64,000 bases of DNA from Shewanella corallii (GCF_023349125.1 NZ_JAKIKT010000007.1:248001-312000), one strand, 5' to 3'; counted from the stretch's first letter, positions 1 to 8,333 are shown. Numbers and translations are program-made. Notes: a model not told the origin generated them from the letters alone.

Positions 1-1115
1 TTTCCGGTGGTGAAATGGGCGCCCGTTTTGGTCCATGTCTGATGCCAAGTGGCAACGCCGATGCCTGGCAGCATCTTGCTCCTGTGTGGGAAGCCATTGC
101 CGCCAAGGTGGACTCGCAAACCGGATTGCCGCTGGAACGTACTGCGCCTGGACAGACTGACATTCAGGGGGAGCCCTGTACTGCCTATATTGGCCCGGCA
201 GGCTCTGGCCATTATGTGAAGATGGTGCATAACGGTATCGAGTACGCCGACATGCAGCTTATCTGCGAGGCTTACCACCTGATGTCCTCTGGTCTGGGGA
301 TGTCGGCAGCGGACATTGGTGAGGTATTCGGTCGTTGGAATCAAGGTCCGCTGAACTCCTATCTGATGGAGATCAGCGCAGATATTCTGGCTCAGGACGA
401 TCCGGACACAGGTGCGCCTCTGGTTGAAGTAATTCTGGATAAGGCCGGTCAAAAGGGAACCGGTTTGTGGACTGCGGTCTCCAGCCTGCAACTGGGCTGT
501 CCTGCTCCGACTATTGCTGAAGCGGTATATGCCCGCGCAGTGAGTAATCAAAAGTCACTGCGTGAAGCCTTAAGCCAGCAACTGGCAGCACCGGCCAATC
601 CGCCTCAGCTGGATAAAGAGAACTTTATTAATGCGCTGGAGTCGGCACTCCTGTGTGCCAAGGTGGCCTGTTATGCTCAGGGATTCCAGTTGATGGCAAT
701 GAATGCGGCGGATCAGGGCTGGCAGCTTAACTTTGCCGACATCGCCCGTATCTGGCGTGCCGGTTGTATTATCCGCGCCGGGTTCCTGCAGCAGATCACC
801 TCTGCCTATGAGGCTGAGCCAAACCTGGAACATATGCTGAAAGCTGACTCCTTTGCGGGAATGTTGGCTGAGCATCAGCAGGGCTGGCGTGAGGTGGTGG
901 CCCAGGGTGTGATGCTGGGGATTCCTGTGCCCTGTATCTCAAGTGCGCTGAGTTATTACGACAGCTACCGTGCTGCGGTATTGCCTGCCAACCTGCTGCA
1001 GGGACAAAGGGATTACTTTGGTGCCCATACCTTTGAGCGTACCGATAAACCAGCAGGTGATAAGTACCATCTGAACTGGAGTCAGTCACCAAGGGATTTG
1101 GTGAAGATAGGCTGA
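1..1115 (+). CDS. gnd: 6-phosphogluconate dehydrogenase (decarboxylating), 5' end missing
   Basis: Oxidises 6-phosphogluconate to ribulose 5-phosphate, CO2 and NADPH in the oxidative pentose phosphate pathway, in the cytoplasm. The reading frame is open from the left edge (codons from base 3), and the first residues SGGE followed by MGARFGPCLMPSG match the conserved substrate-binding loop of the family. The next landmark, GHYVKMVHNGIEY, carries the catalytic Lys and His-Asn. About 370 residues are present, so roughly 125 N-terminal residues (the NADP-binding Rossmann domain) lie outside the window. The ATG at base 15 is internal, not the start. It is convergent with menA, and a shared hairpin terminator separates them. 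Identification is very secure. Confidence 0.97.
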   Translation, partial: SGGEMGARFGPCLMPSGNADAWQHLAPVWEAIAAKVDSQTGLPLERTAPGQTDIQGEPCTAYIGPAGSGHYVKMVHNGIEYADMQLICEAYHLMSSGLGMSAADIGEVFGRWNQGPLNSYLMEISADILAQDDPDTGAPLVEVILDKAGQKGTGLWTAVSSLQLGCPAPTIAEAVYARAVSNQKSLREALSQQLAAPANPPQLDKENFINALESALLCAKVACYAQGFQLMAMNAADQGWQLNFADIARIWRAGCIIRAGFLQQITSAYEAEPNLEHMLKADSFAGMLAEHQQGWREVVAQGVMLGIPVPCISSALSYYDSYRAAVLPANLLQGQRDYFGAHTFERTDKPAGDKYHLNWSQSPRDLVKIG

Positions 1116-1140
1116 CGGCCAATAGATAAACCTTAATAAA

Positions 1141-1174
1141 AAAGGCTTACCAGTTTCAGTGGTAAGCCTTTTTT
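1141..1174. terminator. bidirectional rho-independent terminator between gnd and menA
   Basis: A 12-bp perfect stem (AAAGGCTTACCA / TGGTAAGCCTTT) with a 7-base loop is followed by a T run on the + strand. The A run before it gives a T run on the - strand, so it can serve both convergent genes. Confidence 0.9.
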
Positions 1175-1192
1175 GTGTTTAAAGAAGGTGTG

Positions 1193-2068
1193 TTATTGCG
1201 GGATTATCAGGCCTGCACTGAACAGGAAGCTGAACACCATAGTTAGCTTGGCTGTGCGTCCCAACAGCGGATTAAGCGCTTCACCACTGGTTTGCTGAAA
1301 AGCAGCACACAGGCTGCGGGCCATCAGTAGTGCCGGTCCTGCCAGCAGCACCGGCCAGCCGGGCAAAGCACCCATTAAATAACCACCGATAATCAAACCA
1401 AATGGCAGATAAACCAATGCCTGATAAAGATCCTTGGCACGACCCTCTCCGATACGAACTGCCAGGGTGCGTTTGTTGGCTTTGGTGTCGGTTTGAATAT
1501 CGCGGGTATTGTTAACCAGCATAATGGCCGCGTTGAAGAAACCAATGGCACTGCCCAGCAACCAGGCGCTTGAGCTGGTGGTGCCAGCCTGCAGGAAATA
1601 GGCGCCAACTACAGCCACCAAACCGAAAAAGACAAAGGCTGCAACCTCACCCAACCCATGGGAAGCCATAGGGTAGGGGCCACCGCTGTAACCCAGGGCG
1701 CCCAGTACGGCAAATACCGCCAGCAGGGCAATAATCCAGCCACCGTGGGCAATCAAAAACAAGCCGACGGCCACCGCTGAAACTAACGACATTATCATGG
1801 CATTGCGCACGGCTTCAGGTTTAAGTAAACCGCTTTGTGTTACGCGGGTCGGGCCCAGTCGCTCTTCTGTGTCGATACCGTTTTTAAAGTCAAAGTAGTC
1901 GTTGGCCAGGTTCACGGCGATCTGCAGCAGAACCGCACAGGCTGTAGACAGCAAGGCGATGGTGAGACTGAAAGAGTCCAGTTTCAGGGCCAACATGTTG
2001 CCCACCAATAGCGGGCCTATAGCGGCTGGCAATGTGCGGGGACGAATGGCTAAAATCCAGGGATTCAT
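1193..2068 (-). CDS. menA: 1,4-dihydroxy-2-naphthoate polyprenyltransferase
   Basis: Attaches the polyprenyl side chain to 1,4-dihydroxy-2-naphthoate, the membrane step of menaquinone synthesis. The 291-residue protein is strongly hydrophobic, with about eight membrane segments. It carries the UbiA-superfamily prenyl-diphosphate motif NLANDYFDFKNGID near residues 53-66 and the second Asp-rich motif NNTRDIQTD near 186-194. The N-terminus WILAIRPRTLPAAIGP is typical of MenA rather than UbiA. Length is normal. Menaquinone synthesis suggests growth on anaerobic electron acceptors, in line with the FNR box found upstream of ompW. Confidence 0.95.
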   Translation of the reverse strand: MNPWILAIRPRTLPAAIGPLLVGNMLALKLDSFSLTIALLSTACAVLLQIAVNLANDYFDFKNGIDTEERLGPTRVTQSGLLKPEAVRNAMIMSLVSAVAVGLFLIAHGGWIIALLAVFAVLGALGYSGGPYPMASHGLGEVAAFVFFGLVAVVGAYFLQAGTTSSSAWLLGSAIGFFNAAIMLVNNTRDIQTDTKANKRTLAVRIGEGRAKDLYQALVYLPFGLIIGGYLMGALPGWPVLLAGPALLMARSLCAAFQQTSGEALNPLLGRTAKLTMVFSFLFSAGLIIPQ

Positions 2069-2422
2069 GAGTTTCCGCTTCTGTTACGGGTTATCAGACA
2101 GTGCCGGTTTGTGTCCGGCGGGCATAGGGAACTGGGTTAAATGGCCAGTGTCCAGCGTTGCCAAAGGGCGCATATTTTACAGTTTTTCCCTGTCAATTTA
2201 TACCACTTAAGTCCCGGATATGATCTCTGGCACGATACAATCACCTGAGATTTCCGCGCAGATCGGATCTCTTTGGCGGTAGCTCGGATACTGAACACTA
2301 ATCGGGGAATTAACCTTTTATCCCAAACACATCGGGTTATACTGACGCCTTGTGTAATCCTAAGTTACGCTCAGGCGACTGAAGTCAGTGAGTCAATGAG
2401 CGTGCTCAATCAAGTGAAACTC
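2069..2422. other. intergenic region between divergent menA and tesB
   Basis: About 350 bp with no convincing gene. The tesB frame stays open upstream of the chosen start (to 2273), but that extension shows no similarity to thioesterases. The AT-rich stretch around 2190-2250 probably holds the divergent promoters; no operator was recognised. Confidence 0.5.
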
Positions 2423-3289
2423 ATGAGTCAGGTATTGAATGATTTAGTCTCTCTGCTGTCGCTGGAGCCCATAGAGATGGGACTGTTCCGTGGCCAGAGT
2501 CAGGATATTGGAATTGGCCATGTATTCGGTGGGCAGGTGATGGGACAAGCACTCAGCGCCGCACGCCAGACAGTTGAAGCCGGACGTAAGGTACACTCCT
2601 TCCACGCCTATTTTTTGCGTGCCGGTGATGAAAAAATGCCGATTGTCTACGATGTTGAAATCATGCGTGATGGTGGCAGCTTCAGCGCCCGCAGGGTTAA
2701 AGCGATTCAGAAGGGCAAGCCGATATTCTATATGACCTGTTCATTCCAGACGCCTGAACCCGGCTTTGACCATCATGCCGTGATGCCACAGGTGGCGGGA
2801 CCTGACGGTCTGCTGAATCAGCAGGAAGTGGCGATGACCATGCGGGATAAAGTACCGCCACGCATACTGCAGGCGTTTATGGCCGACGCGCCTATTGAGA
2901 TGCGACTGGTGGAACCTCTGGATCCAATTGCCCCTCAGCCTGCAGCTCCGACCCGTAATGTGTGGATGCGTTTGAACGGTGAGCTGAATAGTGATGTCAG
3001 TGTACATGAGTACCTGCTGGCTTATGCCTCAGACTTTAACTTTTTGGTCACGGCAGCCCAGCCTCACGGAGTGTCGTTCCTGACACCGGGTATGCGCTTT
3101 GCCACCATAGATCATGCGATGTGGTTCCACCGTCCGGTAAACTTCAACGAATGGTTGCTATATAGTATCGATAGCCCCAATGCAGTGGGCGGACGTGGTT
3201 TTGTCCGGGGACAGTTTTTCAACCAGGCCGGAGAGCTGGTGGCGTCAACCACCCAGGAAGGCTTAATGCGATATGCTAGAGGAAAATAA
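2423..3289 (+). CDS. tesB: acyl-CoA thioesterase II
   Basis: Hydrolyses medium- to long-chain acyl-CoA to free fatty acid and CoA. The 288-residue product, a double-hotdog fold, aligns by eye along its whole length with E. coli TesB. It shares FRGQSQDIG near the N-terminus, VFGGQVMGQAL, HSFHAYFLRAGD, the catalytic Asp in YASDFNFL, and the C-terminal ATIDHAMWFHRP and FVRGQFF blocks. The start at 2423 (MSQVLNDLV) matches the family N-terminus; ATG at 2396 and an upstream extension to 2273 are possible but unsupported. The next gene encodes a YbaY lipoprotein that overlaps almost directly; tesB and ybaY are also neighbours in E. coli. Confidence 0.95.
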   Translation: MSQVLNDLVSLLSLEPIEMGLFRGQSQDIGIGHVFGGQVMGQALSAARQTVEAGRKVHSFHAYFLRAGDEKMPIVYDVEIMRDGGSFSARRVKAIQKGKPIFYMTCSFQTPEPGFDHHAVMPQVAGPDGLLNQQEVAMTMRDKVPPRILQAFMADAPIEMRLVEPLDPIAPQPAAPTRNVWMRLNGELNSDVSVHEYLLAYASDFNFLVTAAQPHGVSFLTPGMRFATIDHAMWFHRPVNFNEWLLYSIDSPNAVGGRGFVRGQFFNQAGELVASTTQEGLMRYARGK

Positions 3290-3290
3290 T

Positions 3291-3689
3291 ATGTTGGCAA
3301 AATTGGTCCGGATGATGGCTGTGTGCGCTCTGTTGCTTGGTGTGTCAGCCTGTGTAACCGTCGAACCGCCAAAGCCGGTGATTGTAAACGGTGCTGCCGG
3401 CTATCTTGAACGGATTGCACTGCCTTCCGGCTCGGTAATCAATATCTCCATTGTGGATCTGAATACCCGGGGATCGATATTTGCACAAAAGACCTTTGAA
3501 GTGGCCCGGGTGCCGGTGCCATTCAAGTTTATTTTGCCTGCCGAAACCATAGACAAGAGTATCAACTATGGTGTGGTGGCAATGATCACCTATAAAGATC
3601 AGGTGTTGTTTCAAACCTTCACCCGCTACCCGGTGATTAACAACGGCAAGTTCACCACTGAAGTGCTGATGAAACCGGTAAGTCAGTAA
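3291..3689 (+). CDS. ybaY: YbaY-family lipoprotein (first paralogue)
   Basis: Predicted periplasmic lipoprotein of the YbaY/YscW family, whose function is poorly known. The signal peptide ends in a lipobox (VSAC) with Cys at residue 21, followed by a roughly 110-residue beta-rich domain. That domain contains the family blocks GYLERIALPSGSVINISIVD and PFKFILP (positions 40-90). The ATG at 3291 is preferred over 3273 because AGAGGAAAA lies just upstream and the signal peptide starts there. It begins one base after the tesB stop, so the two are co-transcribed. A second paralogue lies at 6159. Confidence 0.85.
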   Translation: MLAKLVRMMAVCALLLGVSACVTVEPPKPVIVNGAAGYLERIALPSGSVINISIVDLNTRGSIFAQKTFEVARVPVPFKFILPAETIDKSINYGVVAMITYKDQVLFQTFTRYPVINNGKFTTEVLMKPVSQ

Positions 3690-3706
3690 TCCAGCTTATT
3701 TGAATC

Positions 3707-3728
3707 AGGCTCCTTCGGGGGCCTTTTT
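3707..3728 (+). terminator. terminator after ybaY
   Basis: AGGCTCC and GGGGCCT form a 7-bp stem (one G-U) with a short TTCG-containing loop, followed by TTTTT. Confidence 0.75.
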
Positions 3729-3751
3729 CATGCCTTTGGGGAGAAAAGGGG

Positions 3752-4327
3752 TTGTTAAAGGAGTTGAATGAGTCGCAGGCAGAGCATCAGATCTCCGCCT
3801 GGATGCAGGATGACAGTGAACGCATGCAAGCACTGGAAGACGTAAAGTCTGTGAGTGAGGCTACCGGGCAGGCGCTTTGGCTGGCGGCAGGCTTTGTGCG
3901 TAATCTGGTGTGGGACAGTTTGTATCTTACCTATGACTCGCCGCTGAATGATATCGATGTGATTTTCCATGATCAGCACAATCCACTGCCTGAACAGGAC
4001 AAATTCATTGAAGCACAACTGAGTAAGCTCTCTCCCCAATTTCCCTGGTCGGTAAAAAATCAGGCTCGTATGCATCTGCGCAACGGCGACCCTGAATACC
4101 AGGGATTACAAGATGCCATCTCCTATTGGCCTGAGCAGCAAACTGCAGTGGCAGTGCGGCTTGGCGGGAAGGGGGAACTTGAGTTTATCAGTGCCTTTGG
4201 ACTGGCTTGTTTATTCAATGGCCGTCTCGAACACAACCCCGCCAGAGACAGGAGTGTGTTTCTGCAAAGAGTACAATCCAAAGGCTGGTTACAGCAATAT
4301 CCGGATCTGTTGCTGACTTGTGATTAG
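3752..4327 (+). CDS. nucleotidyltransferase family protein (PF06042 / DUF925 type)
   Basis: A 191-residue protein of the uncharacterised bacterial nucleotidyltransferase-like family. It has the hallmark WLAAGFVRNLVWD (about residues 42-54) followed by PLNDIDVIFHD (about 65-75), whose Asp-x-Asp pair would bind the metal of a Pol-beta-type nucleotidyltransferase. The substrate is unknown. The start is TTG at 3752, preceded by GGGGAGAAAAGGGG; the first internal ATG would remove the N-terminal helix common in the family. It stands alone between the ybaY terminator and ompW. Confidence 0.8.
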   Translation: MLKELNESQAEHQISAWMQDDSERMQALEDVKSVSEATGQALWLAAGFVRNLVWDSLYLTYDSPLNDIDVIFHDQHNPLPEQDKFIEAQLSKLSPQFPWSVKNQARMHLRNGDPEYQGLQDAISYWPEQQTAVAVRLGGKGELEFISAFGLACLFNGRLEHNPARDRSVFLQRVQSKGWLQQYPDLLLTCD

Positions 4328-4403
4328 AAAGTAGAGAGAACTGCGGCGTTTTTGTGATCTTGATCGCTTTATGGGCGGAGTAAGCTGCTGTAACAGGAAT
4401 AAA

Positions 4404-4417
4404 TTGATTCAGATCAA
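4404..4417 (+). promoter_or_regulatory. FNR/EtrA-type box upstream of ompW
   Basis: TTGATTCAGATCAA is a perfect match to the FNR consensus TTGAT-N4-ATCAA. It lies about 92 bp upstream of the ompW start, a plausible activating position for a promoter with its -10 near 4432-4450 (TACTTT or TATTCA). E. coli ompW is known to be FNR-activated, so oxygen control here is a well-founded inference. Confidence 0.8.
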
Positions 4418-4508
4418 TCCTCTGTGACACATACTTTGGCAGTGTATTCACAACTTGTTAAGGATGTGAATAAAGCAGCGCTGCGCGTTGTGGTTATGGA
4501 GAATGATG

Positions 4509-5168
4509 ATGAAAAAGTCTGTACTGTCCGGTTTGATCGCTGCCACCCTGATTTCTGCTCCGGTTTTCGCTCACCAGGCCGGTGATATCATTGTGCGTGC
4601 AGGTGCTGTGGTTGTAGCTCCCAATGAGTCGAGCCAGGATGTAGATTTGACCGGATTTGACCTGCCTAATTTCGGTGAGTTTTCTGTAAACAGCAATACT
4701 CAGCTGGGCCTGAATTTTGGCTATATGATTACAGATAACTTCGGCGTTGAATTGCTGGCAGCTACACCTTTTTCTCATGAAGTGACTTTGGCTGGAGTTC
4801 ATATTGCTGATACCAAGCACCTGCCACCGACTCTGGTTGCCCAGTATTATTTCGGTAATGCTGACTCCAAGCTGCGTCCATACGTTGGTCTGGGTGTGAA
4901 CTTTACCAACTTCTTTGATAACGAATTTACTCAGGCTGGCAAAGATTTAGGCCTTGGTCTGGAAAATCTCAGTCTTGAAAACTCTTGGGGCGTTGCTGCT
5001 CAGGTGGGTCTGGACTATCAGGTAAACAAGAACTGGCTGGTAAACGCGTCAGTTTGGTACGCAGATATCAGTACTGATGTGAAATTTAATTCAGCCGTTG
5101 GGCCTGTATCCATTGAAACTGATATCGACCCATGGGTATACATGGTTAGCGTAGGTTACGTTTTCTAA
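4509..5168 (+). CDS. ompW: outer-membrane protein OmpW
   Basis: Eight-stranded outer-membrane beta-barrel of the OmpW family, thought to pass small hydrophobic molecules. The signal peptide MKKSVLSGLIAATLISAPVFA is followed by mature HQAGDIIVRAGAVVVAP. Family blocks include FGVELLAATPFSH, LPPTLVAQYYF and YVGLGVNFTNFF, ending in the terminal aromatic YVF. Of three consecutive ATGs (4503, 4506, 4509), the last has the best spacing to GGAGA at 4498. A perfect FNR box lies upstream. Two hairpins follow the stop. Confidence 0.95.
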   Translation: MKKSVLSGLIAATLISAPVFAHQAGDIIVRAGAVVVAPNESSQDVDLTGFDLPNFGEFSVNSNTQLGLNFGYMITDNFGVELLAATPFSHEVTLAGVHIADTKHLPPTLVAQYYFGNADSKLRPYVGLGVNFTNFFDNEFTQAGKDLGLGLENLSLENSWGVAAQVGLDYQVNKNWLVNASVWYADISTDVKFNSAVGPVSIETDIDPWVYMVSVGYVF

Positions 5169-5196
5169 AGGCAATTAATCGTTCCCTGCCTTTAGC

Positions 5197-5249
5197 TGGC
5201 GCACAGTTCCCCGTGCGCCAATTTAAGCCGGCGAAAGCCGGCCTTTTTG
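5197..5249 (+). terminator. tandem hairpins after ompW, the second a terminator
   Basis: First hairpin: TGGCGCAC / GTGCGCCA, 8-bp perfect stem with an 8-base loop. Second hairpin: GCCGGC-GAAA-GCCGGC (5227-5242) followed by CTTTTTG. The second also faces the end of the convergent SDR gene. Confidence 0.85.
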
Positions 5250-5264
5250 TGTCTGTAATTTGGC

Positions 5265-6017
5265 TTATTGGCCTGACTGTTTCTTCTGCTTTTTCTTCCA
5301 GCGGCGGGTGTTGTAAATGAACTCAGGCAGCAGCCTGGTCATCCAGGCCACAATAATCCAGCGCTTTGGAACATACGCGCGGCGCTTGCCTTTGGCCAGT
5401 GTCGACAATATCTGCCTGGCCACCACGGGCAAAGGAGCCAGCCACATTTTGGCACCCTGCATAGCGGCTTTATCCAACATACCCAGCTGGATGTCGGTAA
5501 TAGTGACCGGCAGTTTCAGGCGTTGGGCGTGCATGCTCAGGCCTTCCAGATAGTTCTGGGCGAAGGCTTTGGAGGCGTGATAAGAGATGCTTGGGCCGCC
5601 ACGCAGTCCCGCGACTGAGTTGACTGCCCCCAGCTGGCCATACCCCTGTTCCCGCAGTAAACGGAAGGCGGTATTGCACATGGCGGCAAAGCCTTTGACG
5701 TTGACATTGATAATGTCATCTTCGGGACCCCAGGGCAGCTCTGGGTCATAGTGATTTACGCCGGTATTTACCAACACCAGATGAGCACCACCCAGTTGTT
5801 GCCATACCTGCTCAAGCTGAGCAATCGCGGTTTGAGGCTGATAGATATCCAGAGCATGCACAGTGACTTTGCCGGGCAAAGATTGGGCGAACTCTGACAA
5901 AGCTTCGGGAGCGGGAACCAACAAAGCCAGTTCTACCTGTTGCTCTGAGAGCTGTTTGGCGATTTCCCGGCTCAATTGTGAGCTGGCACCAATAATAATT
6001 GCAGTTGCTTGAGTCAT
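5265..6017 (-). CDS. short-chain dehydrogenase/reductase
   Basis: NAD(P)-dependent oxidoreductase of the classical SDR type, substrate unknown. The Rossmann glycine motif is present in altered form (IIGASSQLSREIA, about residues 8-20). The usual NAG is NTG (VLVNTGVN), the catalytic Ser is in NSVAG, and the Tyr-Lys pair is YHASK (about 150-154). The C-terminal 40 residues carry a hydrophobic stretch (WIIVAWMTRLLPEFIY) and a very basic tail (RRWKKKQKKQ), suggesting membrane association. ATG at 6017 was chosen; a TTG fifteen bases upstream is in frame. The gene diverges from the MetJ-controlled lipoprotein-metA operon. Confidence 0.85.
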   Translation of the reverse strand: MTQATAIIIGASSQLSREIAKQLSEQQVELALLVPAPEALSEFAQSLPGKVTVHALDIYQPQTAIAQLEQVWQQLGGAHLVLVNTGVNHYDPELPWGPEDDIINVNVKGFAAMCNTAFRLLREQGYGQLGAVNSVAGLRGGPSISYHASKAFAQNYLEGLSMHAQRLKLPVTITDIQLGMLDKAAMQGAKMWLAPLPVVARQILSTLAKGKRRAYVPKRWIIVAWMTRLLPEFIYNTRRWKKKQKKQSGQ

Positions 6018-6111
6018 ATGGGTTTCGGGCAAACCTTGGGGCGCTTATCATAGGAGGATACCCAAGTGACTTCAAGATGCCGAATTCACAAGCATGAGAA
6101 GATTTCTAATT

Positions 6112-6135
6112 GGATGTATAGACATCCAGAAGTCT
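6112..6135 (+). promoter_or_regulatory. tandem MetJ boxes upstream of the lipoprotein-metA operon
   Basis: Three adjoining 8-bp units, GGATGTAT, AGACATCC and AGAAGTCT, follow the met-box consensus AGACGTCT without gaps, which is the form MetJ dimers bind cooperatively. Promoter-like elements overlap them: TAGACA (6119-6124) and TATGAT (6141-6146), 16 bp apart. That start point would lie almost on the ribosome site of the lipoprotein, so TATAGA at 6118 is an alternative -10. Repression by MetJ with S-adenosylmethionine is inferred. Confidence 0.8.
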
Positions 6136-6158
6136 TATTGTATGATTTAGGAGAGTAT

Positions 6159-6563
6159 ATGAACAAGTGGACCAAAATCCTGGCTGTGCCTTTGTTGGCG
6201 GTAACAGGTTTGATGAGTGGCTGCGCAACCAATAATGCACTGGTAAATGTTCATGGTGAGGTTTGGTATCGCGAACGTATCGCCCTGCCGCCTGAAGCTG
6301 TATTGGTGGTGCAGTTAAAAGATGTGTCCCGTGCCGACGCGCCTGCTGAGGTGATCGGCGAAATGGAGCGTACTGATGTCAGTACCCCGTCGACCTTCTC
6401 TTTTGTGATGGACAGAGATCAGTTCGAACCGGGTCATACCTACGCCATTGGCGCACGCATTATGTTGGGTGACCAGCTGTTGTTCATTAATACTCAGGCT
6501 TATAATGTCGATTTGGATTCGTCCGAACCGATGTCAGTACTGTTGAATAAGGTTGGCCACTGA
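6159..6563 (+). CDS. YbaY-family lipoprotein upstream of metA (second paralogue)
   Basis: A 134-residue predicted lipoprotein. The signal peptide ends LMSGC (lipid Cys at about residue 21), then a single YbaY-type domain with VWYRERIALPPEAVLVVQL and STFSFVMDRDQFEPG. It resembles the protein at 3291 in the block 'YRERIALP' versus 'YLERIALP', so the two are paralogues. AGGAGAG seven bases upstream supports ATG at 6159. Met boxes precede it and metA follows after 49 bp with no terminator, so it appears to be the first gene of a methionine-regulated operon. Its role there is not known. Confidence 0.85.
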   Translation: MNKWTKILAVPLLAVTGLMSGCATNNALVNVHGEVWYRERIALPPEAVLVVQLKDVSRADAPAEVIGEMERTDVSTPSTFSFVMDRDQFEPGHTYAIGARIMLGDQLLFINTQAYNVDLDSSEPMSVLLNKVGH

Positions 6564-6612
6564 TACCTCATGGTAAAAGCTGCGCCTGCCGTGATTAAGG
6601 AAGAGGCGCAGT

Positions 6613-7551
6613 ATGCCGGTCAGGATCCCAGATAACCTTCCCGCTGCCGGGGTGTTAGTTTCTGAAAACATCTTTGTGATGTCAGAAACCCGGGCAGCCA
6701 ATCAGGATATTCGCCCCATGCGGGTGCTTATTCTGAATCTTATGCCCAATAAGATTGAAACCGAAACCCAGCTTCTGCGTCTGCTGGGTAACACACCACT
6801 GCAGGTGGACGTGGATCTGCTGCGTATTCACGATAAGGTCTCCAAGCATACTCCCACCGATCATATGAATACCTTTTACCGGGATTTCTCCCAGGTGAGG
6901 GACAAAAACTATGATGGCCTGATTATTACCGGCGCGCCGCTCGGCCAGATCGACTTTACCGAGGTCACCTTCTGGGACAAGATTCAGGAGATTATCGACT
7001 GGTCGCAAACCCATGTGACATCAACTTTGTTTCTGTGCTGGGCCGCCCACGCTGGTCTTTACCATCTCTATGGGCTGCAACGTGAACTGCTGCCCAGAAA
7101 ACGCTCCGGAGTATTCGCTCACGAAAGGTCCGGTAAGCCTTACCCCTTGCTCCGGGGATTTGACGATGAGTTTTTCGCACCCCATTCCCGCTTTGCTGAA
7201 ATCCCGCTGGAGAAGCTGAGAGCCCATCCGGACTTGGATGTTCTCGCCCACTCAGATGAAGCAGGTGCTTATCTGGTGCTGTCTAAAGATAATCGTCAGT
7301 TGTTTGTGACCGGGCATCCTGAGTATCAGAAACACACCTTGCGGGATGAGTACTTCAGAGATCTGGGAGAGGGACTGGAACCAGAATTGCCGAAGAATTA
7401 CTTTAAAGGCGATGACCCGGATAACCGCGCCGTAGCCCGTTGGCACAGCCATGGCAGCCTGCTCGTCAGCAACTGGCTTAACTACTATGTTTACCAGCTG
7501 ACTCCCTATGATCTCAATGATATGCAGGCGATGACGCCCTGGGAGTCCTGA
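6613..7551 (+). CDS. metA: homoserine O-succinyltransferase
   Basis: Transfers succinyl from succinyl-CoA to homoserine, the first committed step of methionine synthesis. The 312-residue protein is collinear with E. coli MetA. The catalytic Cys142 is in LFLCWAAHAG, and His235 and Glu237 are in TGHPEYQ. Residue 111 is Gly (GAPLGQIDF); Gly at this position is associated with succinyl-CoA use, Glu with acetyl-CoA use. AGGAAGAGG lies upstream of the ATG. It shares the MetJ-box promoter with the preceding lipoprotein gene. Confidence 0.97.
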   Translation: MPVRIPDNLPAAGVLVSENIFVMSETRAANQDIRPMRVLILNLMPNKIETETQLLRLLGNTPLQVDVDLLRIHDKVSKHTPTDHMNTFYRDFSQVRDKNYDGLIITGAPLGQIDFTEVTFWDKIQEIIDWSQTHVTSTLFLCWAAHAGLYHLYGLQRELLPRKRSGVFAHERSGKPYPLLRGFDDEFFAPHSRFAEIPLEKLRAHPDLDVLAHSDEAGAYLVLSKDNRQLFVTGHPEYQKHTLRDEYFRDLGEGLEPELPKNYFKGDDPDNRAVARWHSHGSLLVSNWLNYYVYQLTPYDLNDMQAMTPWES

Positions 7552-7593
7552 TTGTCAGTGCCTCAGCATTCGCAGCAAGTATGACCCATTAAC

Positions 7594-7624
7594 AAAACAG
7601 CCTGCATTTAACGCAGGCTGTTTT
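7594..7624. terminator. bidirectional terminator between metA and the LysE-type gene
   Basis: A 12-bp perfect stem (AAAACAGCCTGC / GCAGGCTGTTTT) with T runs on both strands between convergent genes. Confidence 0.9.
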
Positions 7625-7632
7625 ATAGGTAT

Positions 7633-8277
7633 TCACGCATTCCGCATTAGCGCCAGCTTGGTTCCAAACCCGATAAATATGGTGCCTGTGGTCACATCCA
7701 ACCACTTTTTGAAGCGGCCTGAAGTAGCGAGTTGTTTAGCCTGTGACAGGGCCAGCACCATGGCACCAAACCATACAAAATTGACCAGAGCATGTGTGGT
7801 CACCAGAGTGTAAGCGGCTAATGCACTGTCATCGGCGCTGACAAATTGGGGAAAGGCTGCCAAATAGAACATAGAGACCTTGGGATTGAGCACATTGGTA
7901 AGGAAACCCTCCATGAAGGCGGTTTTCAGGGAAGTCGCTCCTTGAACATTAGCCTGAGCCTCAGCCTGAACTTGAGCAGGAGTACTGGTGCCAAATGCTT
8001 TGATAAGCGCCTTGATGCCAATCCAAATTAAGTAAGCGGCCCCCAGCATCTTAAATACAAAGAATGCGTTGGCAGACTGCAGCAGAAGTATCGATATTCC
8101 ACATACTGACAAAGTGCCATGAATGTAAAAAGCGGCCACGAAACCGAAAACATTGGCAAAGCCCGCTTTATTACCTGACACAGGTACTGTCTTTGCGATT
8201 AAAAAACCGTTGGGGCCGGGCGAGATGACCAGCAGAGTCGCAACGACTGTGAATGTCATGATGGTGTTTATATCCAA
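7633..8277 (-). CDS. LysE/RhtB-family amino acid exporter
   Basis: Inner-membrane exporter of amino acids or related solutes; the substrate cannot be read from sequence. The 215-residue product has about six membrane segments and the family motif ISPGPNGFLIAKT near residue 17. NVLNPKVSMFYLAAFPQF lies in the second half and GTIFIGFGTKLAL at the C-terminus. The start is TTG at 8277, with AAGGAG six bases away; an in-frame extension to 8313 has no such signal. It is convergent with metA. Confidence 0.85.
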   Translation of the reverse strand: MDINTIMTFTVVATLLVISPGPNGFLIAKTVPVSGNKAGFANVFGFVAAFYIHGTLSVCGISILLLQSANAFFVFKMLGAAYLIWIGIKALIKAFGTSTPAQVQAEAQANVQGATSLKTAFMEGFLTNVLNPKVSMFYLAAFPQFVSADDSALAAYTLVTTHALVNFVWFGAMVLALSQAKQLATSGRFKKWLDVTTGTIFIGFGTKLALMRNA

Positions 8278-8333
8278 TTGATGCTCCTTATTATTACCCG
8301 CAAGCGATACCACTACCTTGTTAATTGCGGGAG

